Positions 12,901 through 27,100 of a DNA stretch of 64,000 bases are shown piece by piece. The translations under genes were made by a program, and so were the position numbers. The notes beneath the pieces were generated by a model that made no database searches, was not told the origin of the DNA, and was given only the letters and a program-made list of their open reading frames with translations. Source of the DNA: Bostrychus sinensis. Lineage: Eukaryota; Chordata; Actinopteri; Gobiiformes; Eleotridae. The DNA is taken from NCBI GenBank assembly GCA_020698575.1, contig CM036247.1:1384436-1448435 (forward strand), given 5' to 3'. Every line of letters starts with the position of its first letter. Positions within the stretch are counted from its first letter, which is position 1.

Positions 12901-15900
12901 CATTGTGATATCATGACATCATGATATTGTTATATCCCTACTGTATACTGTTTTTTGTAAAATATAAGAGTACAAGAAAAAAAATTTCACTTACATTTAA
13001 TAGAAATGATGAATTCTTTTTCCTGTGCTACCCTCTTTTTAAAATGAGGAGGCATGTGTGGACCTACTGTATCAGCTTTATTTGTAAAGCAGTTTAAACA
13101 CTACACAGTTGGCCGTACAGTGGCATCAGAGCGCCATCTACAGGAGACCTGATGGCCCACAGAAATACAGCACTGGGACAAAGTGTTCTGTCAGTCTGAG
13201 GTCTGAGGTAAAACAGGAGCAGCCTCCCGACAAACATAAGAGAATGTCCCACTTCTTTCTCCTTATAAAGCTCCTTAAACAGGCAGTCCTTATGTGTGTT
13301 TGTTTTATGTACGTCTGTGGTTCTCAAACAAAAACCGCCTCAGAAAATATTTTGCTCTCAGAATATTGTCTTTAAAGGACTACGAGGACGTTCATATTAA
13401 TGACTGTAATGGCAACTGAATAAGTATTAAACCAGAACAGGACTCAAATTGGACTAAACCAGGACTAAATCTTGTGGTTGTTCTTTTTCTTCCGTCTTGG
13501 TAAAGTCTTTGCCTGTTGTTGATCCCTACAGGTTTTATAACAGACGCTGACATAAAACTGTTGGAAGTGTTAACACTGTGACGAGAACTCTGAACAGACA
13601 GATCTGTTTCTGTATGAAATGGAAAATAAATGAGCCTTTAGTGAGAACAAAAGGACTAAATAAATGTCCACATCACACTGGCTTAAAGGCTTTTACAGTT
13701 CCGTACTCACCGAACCTCTCCGCCTTCATCTCCTCCATGTCGGCCTTCAGCTTCTTCAGCAGGTCCAGGGTCTGCTGGTCCTGGGCCGAGCCGAGCCGGG
13801 CCAGTCCCAGCAGGGCCAGGAGGAGGAGGACTCTCAGAGACATGGTTCAGACGGACTCAGGGAGGAACCGGGACCTGTCCTGGTTTTTATTGATACTCCA
13901 TAGGTCACCGACCCCTGGCTCAAACACACAGCAAACTGTACACCGCTGACCTCTGACCCTGCAGGGGACAGATATGGAGAACACTCATTTCTGTTCTGGT
14001 CTCTGATTGGTTCATTGATCAGACCCCTCTTGGTTTCATCCTCTCTTATGTAACATGCACTCAGTCAAACACTGGTCCTGCACATTTATTAATTAATTAA
14101 TAATAAATAATAATAATGTAAATAATTTTCCACAGAAAATTTGTCAGTGAAGGTGGTAGCCAACAAAAAAATGAAAATCATACACAATTTGACAATTTCC
14201 TTGTCAAAAACACAAAATGTAGATTCTCTTTCACCGTTTGTGGCTTTACTGCTCTGTCTGTAATGAACCTCTTCTCTCAGCACACGCCATGTTTCAGAAT
14301 CTCTGAATAGCAATAATCCATTATTAATTTAGTTGATTATTTTTTAAATTGTTTATAATTAATCTGATTAGTTGTTGCAGAAAAAAGCTTAAAACCACAC
14401 AACGTAACACACTAAAACTAGTCTTTAAATATTGCATGTTTTATACTTTTATTCAAGATTCAGAACATTTATTGCTGTCCACACTGAATGCCACATAAAA
14501 TCTAAAGGTATGAAATAAACAATAATAATTTAAAATAGCATGCAAAATACAAAAAAATATAAACTGTGCATAAAGTATAGACTATGTACATGAAAGTGTA
14601 AGGCAGTGTTGTGGTGCAACAGTCAGCAGTGAATGACTCTTGTGCAGACTGACAGATGTTAACAGCTGCACGGGCAAATATAAAGGTGCAATTAACAATG
14701 TGCAAAGTGAAATGTAAACGTGAACAGAGAAGTACAGGGGCATGAAGTAGTCACTAAGCATGTGATGAGTGTCTGGTGGTCCCAGGGGTGAGACCGGTTC
14801 AGAGAGAGTCCGGACTCCAGGGCAGGACCATGAGGCAATGAAATGTTCAAAGCAGACTTTGTATTGTTTAAGACTTGATCGTGTTTCTGTGACCTTTGCT
14901 CTGTCCAGCTGATTTAAAATGGTCTCCCCCAGGTCTTAAAAGTATTTAAAGGATTGTTTAAATGTCATAATTATGGCCTTAAAAGTAAATATGTTTCAGT
15001 GACATGTATTGGATTTTGTTCACGTATGTCCAGGAAAAGCAGTCGGACTCATATTCCACTGAACAGCAGCCTTTACAGAAAGTCTTAAAAGCATTAAAAA
15101 GGTTTTACATTTGATTGTGTCAAAATCAAGGCCACAAAAGTATTAAATATTATGAGTAGGTATTAAATTTTGTTAATCTAGGTAGGTCTTAAAATTTGTC
15201 AAAACATTGTTATTACAAAAAGTAGACTCATCGCAATAAAATATATTTTTTAAGTGTTATTGAAATGCATGGTTTATTTATTCCTGATGTTTTAATGCAG
15301 CTCTGGAGTTCTTTCATCTGTGTTAGACTTTTAAAATAAAACCCTTGAGTTTTAGAGTAGTGTGGATAATTCCTCAGTGTAAAATTCATACAGATTATTT
15401 TTCTGTTGATGATGCTGGCATTAAAGTGGCATTAAAAAGTCTTAAAAATGTCTTAAATTTCACCAAACAGAAGCTGGAGCTGCCCTGTTACAGCTCCTGT
15501 CAAACTGGTCTTTCAGTCTGTTCCACATCCTTTTAAAGTGTAACTCTCAAATAGTTGCAGAGTTAAGTCCACTTGTATTGATTTTTTTTTGGTGCTCATG
15601 TCCACATACGTGCCCTCTCCAATGCACTCTCTCTTGCTTCAAACTAGGGCTGCACAATTAATCAAAATCAAATTGAAATCGCAATTTAAATTGTCTCAAT
15701 TAGCAAATCACAAAGACTGCAATTATTTAGTTGATATAATGTCCTCTGCAGAGTCTCCAAAAGGTCTTAATGTGTATAAATTGTGCTCTACGGACCTGAT
15801 TTGAGAGGCCTGTGAATCCTTGTATTAGATCAGCAGTGAATATTTCAGTGTTCTGTAGCATGTACGTTAGCAACAATATAATGCAGTACAAGATGGATGA

Positions 15901-18900
15901 GTACTGCTGCTAACAGAAGGCTAGGGTTCGCTCTCGGAGGGAGGGACACAGGGTTAGACCATGTATTAGAGAAGGTAAAGACAAACAATACACCAACATT
16001 TAATATAACAGTAGGGAAATTAAATGGCCATTCATTTTGTACAAATTCAGTACAGTTCAGTCCACAAGCTGTGTGTGACGCCAAATCCACACTCCGTTAC
16101 GTGTCCCGTACGACCTCGGCAACAGACGCAACGCAAGTCGATGCGTGAGTTCACCCCAGCTGCGTTACAGTACATCTCTGAGGAAAAGCGCTTGAGCAGC
16201 CTCTCGCTCACATTGCTGTAAACATTACGTCTTAACGGGAACACGAGTCACAAATGAGACTGGACAGCATTAAACCTGAGAAAAAAGAAAATATTTATAT
16301 AGCGTCCTTACCCAACGTTAAAGTATTTATTTCTGTGACTTTTGGGCATCAACTGTAAACCTTAAATCTCAGAATAATCTCCAAATGAACAGGAGATTGT
16401 GGTCAGAGGCAAACGTGGCTTTTTACATGCAGCTCTCTACATACATGGTTGTTACACCTGAACTCATAACTTCCAGCATAAACTCGCTCCTCTCCTGTGA
16501 CCTCGTGGAGTCAGAAAACCGTACCAGAGACGTGCTGCAAACACAATGCATTCAGTGGGAATCTGACATTAGTGTTCACACACAAGAGCAAAAACTTCCC
16601 AACTTCAAACCCCAGCGACCCACAGTTGACACGACCACACGGATCAGAACAGTCCAGGGAAACAACAGCCCAACAGTTCATGTGGGGTAGTGGTGTGTAT
16701 GCAACAGGCCGTGGTAAAAGTGAGGTGCTAGGGCAGAGTTTTATGGCTACAGGGAGCCTCCTCCCGGCCCAGACAGAGCAGGTAGAGTCAGCTCCATAGC
16801 TCGCCATCAGAAAACCTGGACAATTCTGTTTTGTACAGCGACTGCAAAGCTCCAGACACGTGCGTAGGGTTGCAGTAGCTGGCGCCTGCAACCTCATGCT
16901 GCCTCTGACCTGCCGACGGTGTCACTACCGGGTAATGCTGCCACTCAGTTGGCTAAGTGCAGCCATGTGACTGCGAGAGAAGTGTGATCCTCAGGGGGAG
17001 AGAGGAACCTCTGTTTCACCCGGGTTACAGTTCTCGCAAGTGTGAAATGTTTACTGAACATTGATTTTACGACATATATTGCAAATCTCATCGCAGTCAC
17101 AATATCTTCCTATGGAAAACAGAGAAGGTGCTCTTTCTGATACAGCGCGGGCCACTGCCAAAAGTGCAGCCTGTAGCGTTGTGGATAACACTTTGACTTT
17201 TACAAATCCCCGTTACCTTTCATAGCCGGTGTTCTTATGAGCAGTGGTATGTCTTAACTCTCTCCTCCTCTGTGCCCTGCTGCAGTGACTACGGCCTGAC
17301 CTACCTGGCCTTCCGCACCTGTATCGGTTTGTGGACGGCCTTCTTCTGCCTGGTGCTGGTGGCCACAGACGCCAGCTCTCTGGTCTGCTACATCACGAGG
17401 TTCACAGAGGAAGCCTTCGCCGCTCTCATCTGCCTCATCTTCATCTACGAGTCTCTGGAGAAACTGGTGCACCTGGGAGAAGTGTTCCCCATCGACAGGC
17501 ACAACGACCTGGACAACCTTACACACTACACGTAAGGCCCCGCCCCACACCTGAGACCACACCCCACACCTGAGACCCCGCCCCACACCCTGACCTCTGC
17601 TGTGGTCAGACCTCTACTGTGGTCAGACCTCTGCTGTGGTCAGACTCCTGCTGGGGTCAGACTCCTGCTGTGGTCAGACCGCTGCTGTGGTCAGACCCCT
17701 GCTGTGGTCAGACTCCTGCTGTGGTCAGACTGCTGCTGTGGTCAGACCCCTGCTGTGGTCAGACCCCTGCTGTGGTCAGACTCCTGCTGTGGTCAGACTG
17801 TGGTCAGACTGCTGCTGTGGTCAGACTGCTGCTGTGGTCAGACTCCTGCTGTGGTCAGACCCCTGCTGTGGTCACACCTCTGCTGTGGTCAGACTCCTGC
17901 TGTGGTCAGACTGTGGTCAGACTGCTGCTGTGGTCAGACTCCTGCTGGGGTCAGACTCCTGCTGTGGTCAGACCTCTGCTGTGGTCAGACTGCTGCTGTG
18001 GTCAGACTCCTGCTGTGGTCAGACTGTGGTCAGACCTCTACTGTGGTCAGACTCCTGCTGGGGTCAGACTCCTGCTGTGGTCAGACCTCTGCTGTGGTCA
18101 GACTGCTGCTGTGGTCAGACCCCTGCTGTGGTCAGACTGCTGCTGTGGTCAGACTCCTGCTGTGGTCAGACTGTGGTCAGACTGCTGCTGTGGTCAGACC
18201 CCTGCTGTGGTCAGACTCCTGCTGTGGTCAGACTCCTGCTGTGGTCAGACCGCTGCTGTGGTCAGACCCCTGCTGTGGTCAGACTCCTGCTGTGGTCAGA
18301 CCCCTGCTGTGGTCAGACCCCTGCTGTGGTCAGACTCCTGCTGTGGTCAGACTGTGGTCAGACTGCTGCTGTGGTCAGACTCCTGCTGTGGTCAGACCCC
18401 TGCTGTGGTCAGACCTCTGCTGTGGTCAGACTCCTGCTGTGGTCAGACTGTGGTCAGACTGCTGCTGTGGTCAGACTCCTGCTGTGGTCAGACTCCTGCT
18501 GTGGTCAGACTGTGGTCAGACTCCTGCTGTGGTCAGACTCCTGCTGTGGTCAGACCCCTGCTGTGGTCAGACTCCTGCTGTGGTCAGACTCCTGCTGTGG
18601 TCAGACCCCTGCTGTGGTCAGACCCCTGCTGTGGTCAGACTGTGGTCAGACCCCTGCTGTGGTCAGACCCCTGCTGTGGTCAGACTGTGGTCAGACTGCT
18701 GCTGTGGTCAGACTGCTGCTGTGGTCAGACTGCTGCTGTGGTCAGACCGCTGCTGTGGTCAGACCCCTGCTGTGGTCAGACTCCTGCTGTGGTCAGACTG
18801 TGGTCAGACTGCTGCTGTGGTCAGACTGCTGCTGTGGTCAGACTCCTGCTGTGGTCAGACTCCTGCTGTGGTCAGACCTCTGCTGTGGTCAGACCTCTGC

Positions 18901-21123
18901 TGTGGTCAGACCTCTGCTGTGGTCAGACCGCTGCTGTGGTCAGACTGCTGCTGTGGTCAGACTGCTGCTGTGGTCAGACTGTGGTCAGACTGCTGCTGTG
19001 GTCAGACTGTGGTCAGACTGCTGCTGTGGTCAGACCTCTGCTGTGGTCAGACTGCTGCTGTGGTCAGACTCCTGCTGTGGTCAGACTGTGGTCAGACTCC
19101 TGCTGTGGTCAGACTCCTGCTGTGGTCAGACTGCTGCTGTGGTCAGACTGCTGCTGTGGCCAGACTCCTGCTGTGGTCAGACGGCTGCTGTGGTCAGACT
19201 GCTGCTGTGGCCAGACTGCTGCTGTGGCCAGACCCCTGCTGTGGTCAGACCCCTGCTGTGGTCAGACCTCTGCTGTGGTCAGACCGCTGCTGTGGTCAGA
19301 CTGCTGCTGTGGCCAGACTCCTGCTGTGGTCAGACCCCTGCTGTGGTCAGACCCCTGCTGTGGTCAGACTGCTGCTGTGGTCAGACTGCTGCTGTGGCCA
19401 GACTCCTGCTGTGGTCAGACTGTGGTCAGACTGCTGCTGTGGTCAGACCCCTGCTGTGGTCAGACTCCTGCTGTGGTCAGACCTCTGCTGTGGTCAGACT
19501 GTGGTCAGACTCTTTAAGGTTTCTGCTGTTGCAGGTGTGAGTGCTCTGCTCCGCTGAACACCTCGTCTCGTGTCCTGGAGGTCTTGAGGAGTGAGAATCT
19601 GACGTCCAGCAGCGTCCAGTGGGATCAGCTCGGGGTCAGGGTGAGTCTGCTTTACCAAAGATGTCCAGCAGTGACCGATTACTTACAGCTGTGACGTGAG
19701 TGTTTAGTCAGGAGGCAGTGCTTTTACAGTGGACCTGCAATCCCTAGTTCTTTCCAGCAGATGGCCAGAAGGAGTTACTGTGGAGTGACTGCCTGTGCTA
19801 CTTTTTTCCCAAAGGGTAAACTCTCAGTAAAGACATTTTCTTGTAAAAATGCGTGTTTTTCGCAGCTGTATCTATTATCTAAATAAAATAAACGGTCACA
19901 TTTATGTAGCGCTCTTCTGCCTCCATGGGTACTCAAAACATTTTACATCAAGGAACCATTCACCCATTCATACACCAGTGTGCACAGACACCGGAGGCAA
20001 CGTGGGTTAAATGTCTTGCCCAAGGCCACAATGACAGTATGCAACAGTGGGAGCGGGGTTTGAACCGCCAACCTTCTGGTTAGTGGACAAGCGGCTCTAC
20101 CAACTGAGCCACCCTGTTATCTAAATGTGGTTCAGATTACACACACTGGCATAAAACGGGTTAAAATTCTGAAAATAATTAAATATTTGGTATTTATGAT
20201 CAGGGCAGAAGTTGATTAAAAGATTTATGCAAAAAAGAAAAAAATATGAAGGTGTAATATTTTGATGGAGTTTTGTGACGAGGACATTTTTGTCTCTGAA
20301 CAGGAGCAGTTACCCCAAATTTACACCGAAAACGTCACGGGGCGTTGCAGCAGCAGATCGTTTTCCGCGCGTCTTTTCACACCGAAAGCGTCAGAGCTGT
20401 GTTTGGACGGCGCTGCTGTGGATCTGCTTCTGTTTTACCAACTTCATTCCTATAACTGGTGGATATTCTTGCTTCAGATGGTTTAGCAGAAATATTACAA
20501 ACTGATTTATAACAAACTGTTTTGGTTTGAATAAAATGTACTTTTATCTGTAGTACATGACAATTACGCTTTTTTTTTTTTTTTTTTTTTTATTGAGTAA
20601 AAGAAGTAGACTAGAAGTAGAATTACAATCTTTTTGTATCTTAAAGTTAATGTTAAAGTTCTCCACCTCAAGAATTAACTTGTCGTCGTCCATGGTGCAA
20701 CATTCACTGAAGTCCTTGGTGCGATGCGCGATGTTTACGTCACTCGTACATTTAGAAAACCTTTATTTTGAAAGTGTAGCAAAAGTTTATTTTGACACTT
20801 GGAGCCTGTTTCCTGTGTCTCTCGGCTGTAGCGCTGCCGGTCGACGCGGAGACGCTGGAAAAATAGAACTCCAACCTAATGTGAGCGTAGCGTCGCGGCG
20901 TCGGTCGTAAGACGCGCGTCCGACGTCCCCGGTGTGAACGGTCAGAGTGAATAAAACAGAAAGCAGTTCACTGGCGTCTGACGTGACGCTGCTGTTACTG
21001 CTGCTGCTGCTTTGGTGTGAACTGGGGGTAACTTTTTAAAATTGCGGCACAAGGGAAGAAAAAAGACCACAGAGTTATTGAGTTAGTTCTGTGGTGGATG
21101 CTGCACTCGTTGAACTTGTGGTG

Positions 21124-21157
<34 letters not shown>

Positions 21158-24100
21158 ATTTGTGATTTACATTTTACAGCTCTATTTTATATTTAATAAA
21201 TTCTCAGTCTAACCTGTGCCTCTGTCCCAGGACTGTGTCCGATTCGGGGGGAACTTCGTGGGCTCGGCCTGTGGACCCCACGGCCCCTACGTCCCGGACG
21301 TCCTGTTCTGGTCCATCATCCTCTTCTTCACCACCTTCATCCTCTCCTCCTTCCTCAAACAGTTCAAGACCAAGAGGTACTTCCCCACAAAGGTACGCCC
21401 CGCCCCGCAGTCCTGGTCCGGCTCGGTCCTGGTCCGGCTCAGTCTGAGAAGAGGTCTAAAACACTGAGAAGCTAAAAGGCAGAGCATATTTCCAGGTTTA
21501 GCAGCTGCAGCAGGTCAGAGGCTGGGCTGGGAAGCTTTCTCCTCACACTCACAGTATGGCAGGTCTGTGAGGGAACAGTGCCATCCAGTGGACACACTCC
21601 TGCAGTAGCATGAAAATATGATGTCTCACTGGTTTAAGATGAATAGAGCTTGGTACCATTCAGATTTTTTGATACCAGTTCTTAAACGATCCCTGGTTTT
21701 TGATCCTGGTGCCTGAGCGATATTTTTTTCTGATTCCTATGGTGATAATTCATCTTCTACAATCATAAAACACAATAATATTCAATAAGAGACACATTTT
21801 TGGAGCAGAATTCTTAGCTGTAAATTAAGACTTAACCATTGACCACCATCGAAAATGAAGTTAGCAAATCACAAAGGCTGCAGTTATTTTGGTGATATAA
21901 TGCCCTCTGCAGAGAACAAAAGATCTCGTCTCCACAGGGTTCTGTTCTGTATAAACTGCCCCAGCTGTAGGTCAGAGCTCTGCAGACCTGATCTGAGAGG
22001 CTGTGGTTCCTTGTCTCCTTCAGCAGTGAATATTTCAGTTTTCTCTCAAGTGTCAGTGCTCCATCACAGGCTTAAAATGTAAACTGTGAACTGAACATTG
22101 ATTTTAAAAAATATTTTGCAAATCTCATCGGAACTGCAATATCGTTCAGCCCTGCTGTGAGTTAAACCTGTAGTGTGTATGATTTATTCTGGGTTTATTT
22201 GATTCATGCAACAGAACATTAAAGGTCTAGGAACTGAAACTTGGTGTAGAATAAAAAGTATTTTTTTTGATAGCAGTAGTAGTAACTCTTTGTTAAACGG
22301 TAGCCAGCTCTGTTGATGAAGTGTTGTGTGTTTGCAGATCCGCTCCAGCATCAGTGACTTCGCCGTCTTCCTCACCATCATGTTCATGGTCCTCATCGAC
22401 TTCCTCGTCGGAGTCAACACGCCCAAACTCAAAGTGCCCGACCGCTTCCAGGTACTCCACTTTAGGCCATATAAACGCACTGTACTTCTACTTATGAGGC
22501 TGTACTCTGGTCCCAGGGGTGACCTTTAGACCGACACTGACCGCTCTAATGCACTGTAAAGTATTACTGTCTCACCTCTGAGTTGTTGTGCATCAGAAAT
22601 TGCGTTGCAGATATTTTTGTCTGAAAAGCAGTGCTGTCTAAATAAAGTCATATTTTTGTGTGTCCCCTCCCACAGCCCACGTCTGCCCACCGCGGCTGGT
22701 TCATTAACCCGCTGGGACACAACCCCTGGTGGACGCTGCTGGCCGCCGCCATCCCCGCTCTGCTCTGCACCATCCTCATCTTCATGGACCAACAGATCAC
22801 CGCCGTCATCATCAACAGGAAGGAGAACAAGCTCAAGGTGAGGGCCTCAGGGGCGTTATACGGCAGTAGCTCAGTAGGTAGAGCTGTTCACCGGCTAACC
22901 AGAAGGCTGGCAGACTGATCCCTGCTGTGCCCTTGAGCCTGGCCTCCAGTGTGTGTGGCACCGGTGTATGAATGTGTCTGTGATTGTGTGTTTGGTGGTG
23001 GTTGGAGGGTCAGCTGTGGTGCAGAAGTAACTCGCCAGCACTGAGTGTCACTGAGGAGTGAAGGAGGAATGGACTAAGGACCAGATTTATCAAAGGCTTG
23101 CTAAGGGCTAAACCCAGGTTAGCGTCTCTCACTGGAGCTAAATGAGCACAGCGCAGATTTTACTCTGGTGACTGAGTGAATCTTAAAATGAAGTGTTCTC
23201 ATCAGAGCGTGTAGGTCGCTGTTTGATTTATCTCAAGTACGGAGCTAAATCTGTGTGCAAGGGGCAGGAGCAACTTTTACGGAGGAAAGAGTGCAGCTTT
23301 AAGTGTACAGATGAAGCAATGAAATAAGATAAAACTCTTTAAAAGGGGTCATTTATAAATATACAATAATGTGTTGATTTGAAGGCAGAGGAAAGGCTTT
23401 CTTTAGTTTCTCGTATTCCACTGAACTGCAGCTGTCTTTAACACTGGACTTCATGAGTTCTTTTAAAGTCCCTATAGTGGTCGTTCTGATGAAAGTTGTG
23501 TTGTCCCTCTTCTATCGCATATCGCTTGTATAGAAAACACAACATGCTCCTCTGTCCCTGTCTCCTTCCCTGATACAGTGCATCTCTGTTAAAACTGTTG
23601 CCCTCTGTCAAGTTTCTCTCACATCGAGCTGCAGTTGACTGACAGGCTGCACTGGGCTGAAGGCTATTTTTCAATCCACAATTTAGTTAGTAAATCTGGC
23701 CCTTTGTGTGTCTGTAAAAACGTAATATAAGACCCAGCCTTACTGTTATTATTATATTTTAGGCTTTGGTCCACTTTTGAGCCGGTCTCCGTGTTAACAG
23801 CTGTCGTGTGTCCCACAGAAAGGCGGCGGGTACCACCTGGACCTGCTGGTCGTGGCCGTGATGCTGGGGATCTGCTCCATCATGGGCCTGCCCTGGTTCG
23901 TGGCGGCCACCGTCCTGTCCATCACCCACGTCAACAGTCTGAAGCTGGAGTCCGAGTGCGCCGCCCCCGGGGAGCAGCCCAAGTTCCTGGGGATCCGCGA
24001 GCAGAGGGTCACCGGCTTCATGATCTTCTTCCTCATGGGCTGCTCCGTCTTCATGACCTCCATGCTCAAGGTAGAACACTCTAATACCACTAGGCCTGGT

Positions 24101-27100
24101 TTAGTCCTGGATTAGTCCTGGATTAGTCCTGGGTTAGTCCTGGTTTAGTCCTGGATTAGTCCTGGATTAGTCCTGGGTTAGTCCTGGATTAGTCCTGGTT
24201 TAGTCCTGGATTAGTCCTGGATTAGTCCTGGGTTAGTCCTAGTTTAGTCCTGTACAGATGTATAAAGTGTCTAAAGTCCCCTCTCTGTGTCTCTGTCCTC
24301 AGTACATCCCGATGCCAGTCCTGTATGGAGTCTTCCTCTACATGGGCGCGTCCTCGCTCAAAGGCATCCAGGTGTGTCTCGGCCTCTGCCGGAGTCTCGG
24401 CCTCTCTGCCGGAGTCTCGGCCTCTGCCGGAGTCTCGGCCTCTGCCGGAGTCTTAGACCAGTGACTAAAACAGGTCCATGGGCAGTATTATTCAGCCCTG
24501 AGCAGGGAACTTCTGCCTAAAACGATGCTCTAACCATTAGGGATGTAACGATGCATTGAAGTCACGATTCGATTCACGATTTTATGTTCACGATTACGAT
24601 TTTTATTTGCAGATTTAGTTGCAGTATAATTATGACCAAAAGGATTTTTTTACAGAGCCTATTTGTCTCCTTATCAAACTTAAATTGTTGTACATTTCTT
24701 ATGAACTGAAATTGAATTAAAAAGTAGATATTAAAGCAGTGAGATGTAAAAATAACAAAAATATATAAAATAATTTGTTAGCCACTTTTATTAACACCTT
24801 TCTACTCTCCTTCATAAACAGAGCCACTACAGCAGCAGCAGTGCACAGAGAAGCAGCTCATCATGAATCCTCTCCTCAGTCAGATATAATGGGCCTAATA
24901 AAAGTCAAGTCTTATAAAAATATCAGAGAGGAAAGACTCATCCTCAGTAAAGACTCTGATCTCCATGGAAACACTCCGGGGGAGGGGCCACTGAAACATC
25001 AGATAAACTTTAGCTGTTGTTAGCCACTTAGCTTTGCTTTAGCTCGCTGCTGACAACAAGCTACTTTCTGAACGGAGCGAACAGGTGCAGCCTAAATAAA
25101 CCTTCAGATGTCTCTGTCCTGGGCTTGGTGTTGTTGTTGTTGTTGTTCCCTGTGCGCTGTGTGTGCGCTCCTCCGTCTGTGCGAGAGGTGAGGGAGTCGC
25201 TCTGAGTAATGAAGCTGTTGTGCAGTCTTTTCACGTTCCCAGCACGTGGGGCTAATGATTTTACGAGTCCTGTAAACTTTAAACAAAATTCATGTTTCTC
25301 TTCTGTAAAATGGTCAGGTGATGATGTCTAGCACCAAACACTGCAGCCAGATTACTTACCGTTATTCTCTGGTGGCCTGCACGCTGCTTAAAGAGACATC
25401 GCAATTCATTTTTTTCCGCACCGATTCAAAATCTCTCTCTTATGCATCGATTTTAGCCGATTTATGAAGAATTGTTACATCCCGACTAACCGTCTTTCTG
25501 ACAATCTGTGACCTGTCGCTGCAGATGTACGACCGTCTGAAGTTGTTCGGGATGCCGGCCAAACACCAGCCCGACCTCATCTACCTGCGCTACGTCCCGC
25601 TGTGGAAGGTGCACATCTTCACCATCGTCCAGCTGTCCTGCTTAGTCCTGCTGTGGGTCATCAAGACGTCTCCGGCCGCTGTCGTCTTCCCCATGATGGT
25701 AAGATCTGAGAGTCTGGGTCAGGGACGAGAGAGAGGTCAGGGGCAGCCCATAACCAGAAGGGAGGACTTAATAGAGAATAAAGAGTTATCCAGTGATCTG
25801 TGGACGATTTCTGTATCATTCTAATCATTATGGTCCAAAAATCTAGACCCGGTGTAGAGATGAGAGACGCTGTGCAGAGGACCATAAAGTTCTAATGAAA
25901 CCTGGTTTTTGTGTAGGTCTTGGCTTTGGTCTTCATCCGGAAGCTGCTGGACTTCTTCTTCACCAAAAAGGACCTGAGCTGGTTAGACGACCTGATCCCC
26001 GAGAGCAAGAAGAAGAGAGAGGACGACAAGAAGAAACAGCGGGTAACTGGTCCTGGTGTAGTCCTGGTTTAGACCGGGTTTAGACCGGGTTTAGACCGGG
26101 TTTAGACCGGGTTTAGACCGGGTTTAGTACAGGTTTAGTACAGGTTAAGTCCTGGTCCTGACTCTTGTGTTGCTGCAGGAGTCTCTGAGACAGATGGAGG
26201 AGGTGGAGGAGGAACATCTGAGTGAACCTCAGCTCGGCCTCAAACTTCGGTGAGACACAAACTAACCACACTTAAGTTTCTTAAACCTGGACCAGTTCTC
26301 GTCCACAGAGTCCTGCTCCTGTTCATCTTCACTGAGTTTATATCTGAGCTTAGACTTCAGAGACAGATTACAGTGTGTTCATAAAGTCCATTTACAATTT
26401 TAAAAATGATTACAAAAGCAAATGAACAGGCAAATCTGTGGAAATTATTACAAAATGTGGAGTAGATATTGAAGTTTTTTTTGCCTTTAATCCACCTCTG
26501 TATGGGCAGCGTTAGTTGCACGAAGCACATGAAGATGGTACTGGATTTGTTGCTCTTTTGGTCTTGGTTTATCATTTGGTTCTTGCACCTGTAATGCTAC
26601 GTTCAAACCGAACACGAATGAGGCGTCTGATTTATGTTAAATCTATGAAAACGTGCATCCAGATGTCCTGCTGCGTGAATCAAGCGTCTAACGCATAGCG
26701 AATGCGGCGTGGACGTGAATTGAGCGTCTATGCCCAAAACGCTCAAGTTGAAAAATCTGAACTTTGGCAAATATTCACAGCACAGTAACCAATCAGGATC
26801 CTCTCCTGCAGAGACCTGGGAGGACGTAGGAAGCAGAGATTCATCAAAACAATCATCAACTGACTCAAGGATCAGAGAGAACCTGGAGCTAAAGGCTACA
26901 GACTACAGCTCTACTACTTTTATAAAGACAGGAGTCAAACAGATAACAAGATATAAAAGGACTTTAACTTTACCCTGAGCTCGCAGCAGCTACTGCTCTC
27001 TGCTAAACAACAGACAGCAGAGCACTGCCTTTACCTCACTGAAACCACTAGAGACCGCTATTGTACAGAAATAACTCCACCCTGTCTCAGCTCTGCTGCT

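Noticed and set aside
17602..19557. Three overlapping plus-strand frames of over 630 codons
   Set aside because: They are the 17-bp minisatellite read in each frame inside an slc4a7 intron, with no domain or start context.
19895..20125. tRNA gene on the minus strand
   Set aside because: A and B boxes are present but they are followed by a SINE body, and no cloverleaf with a clean acceptor stem is visible.
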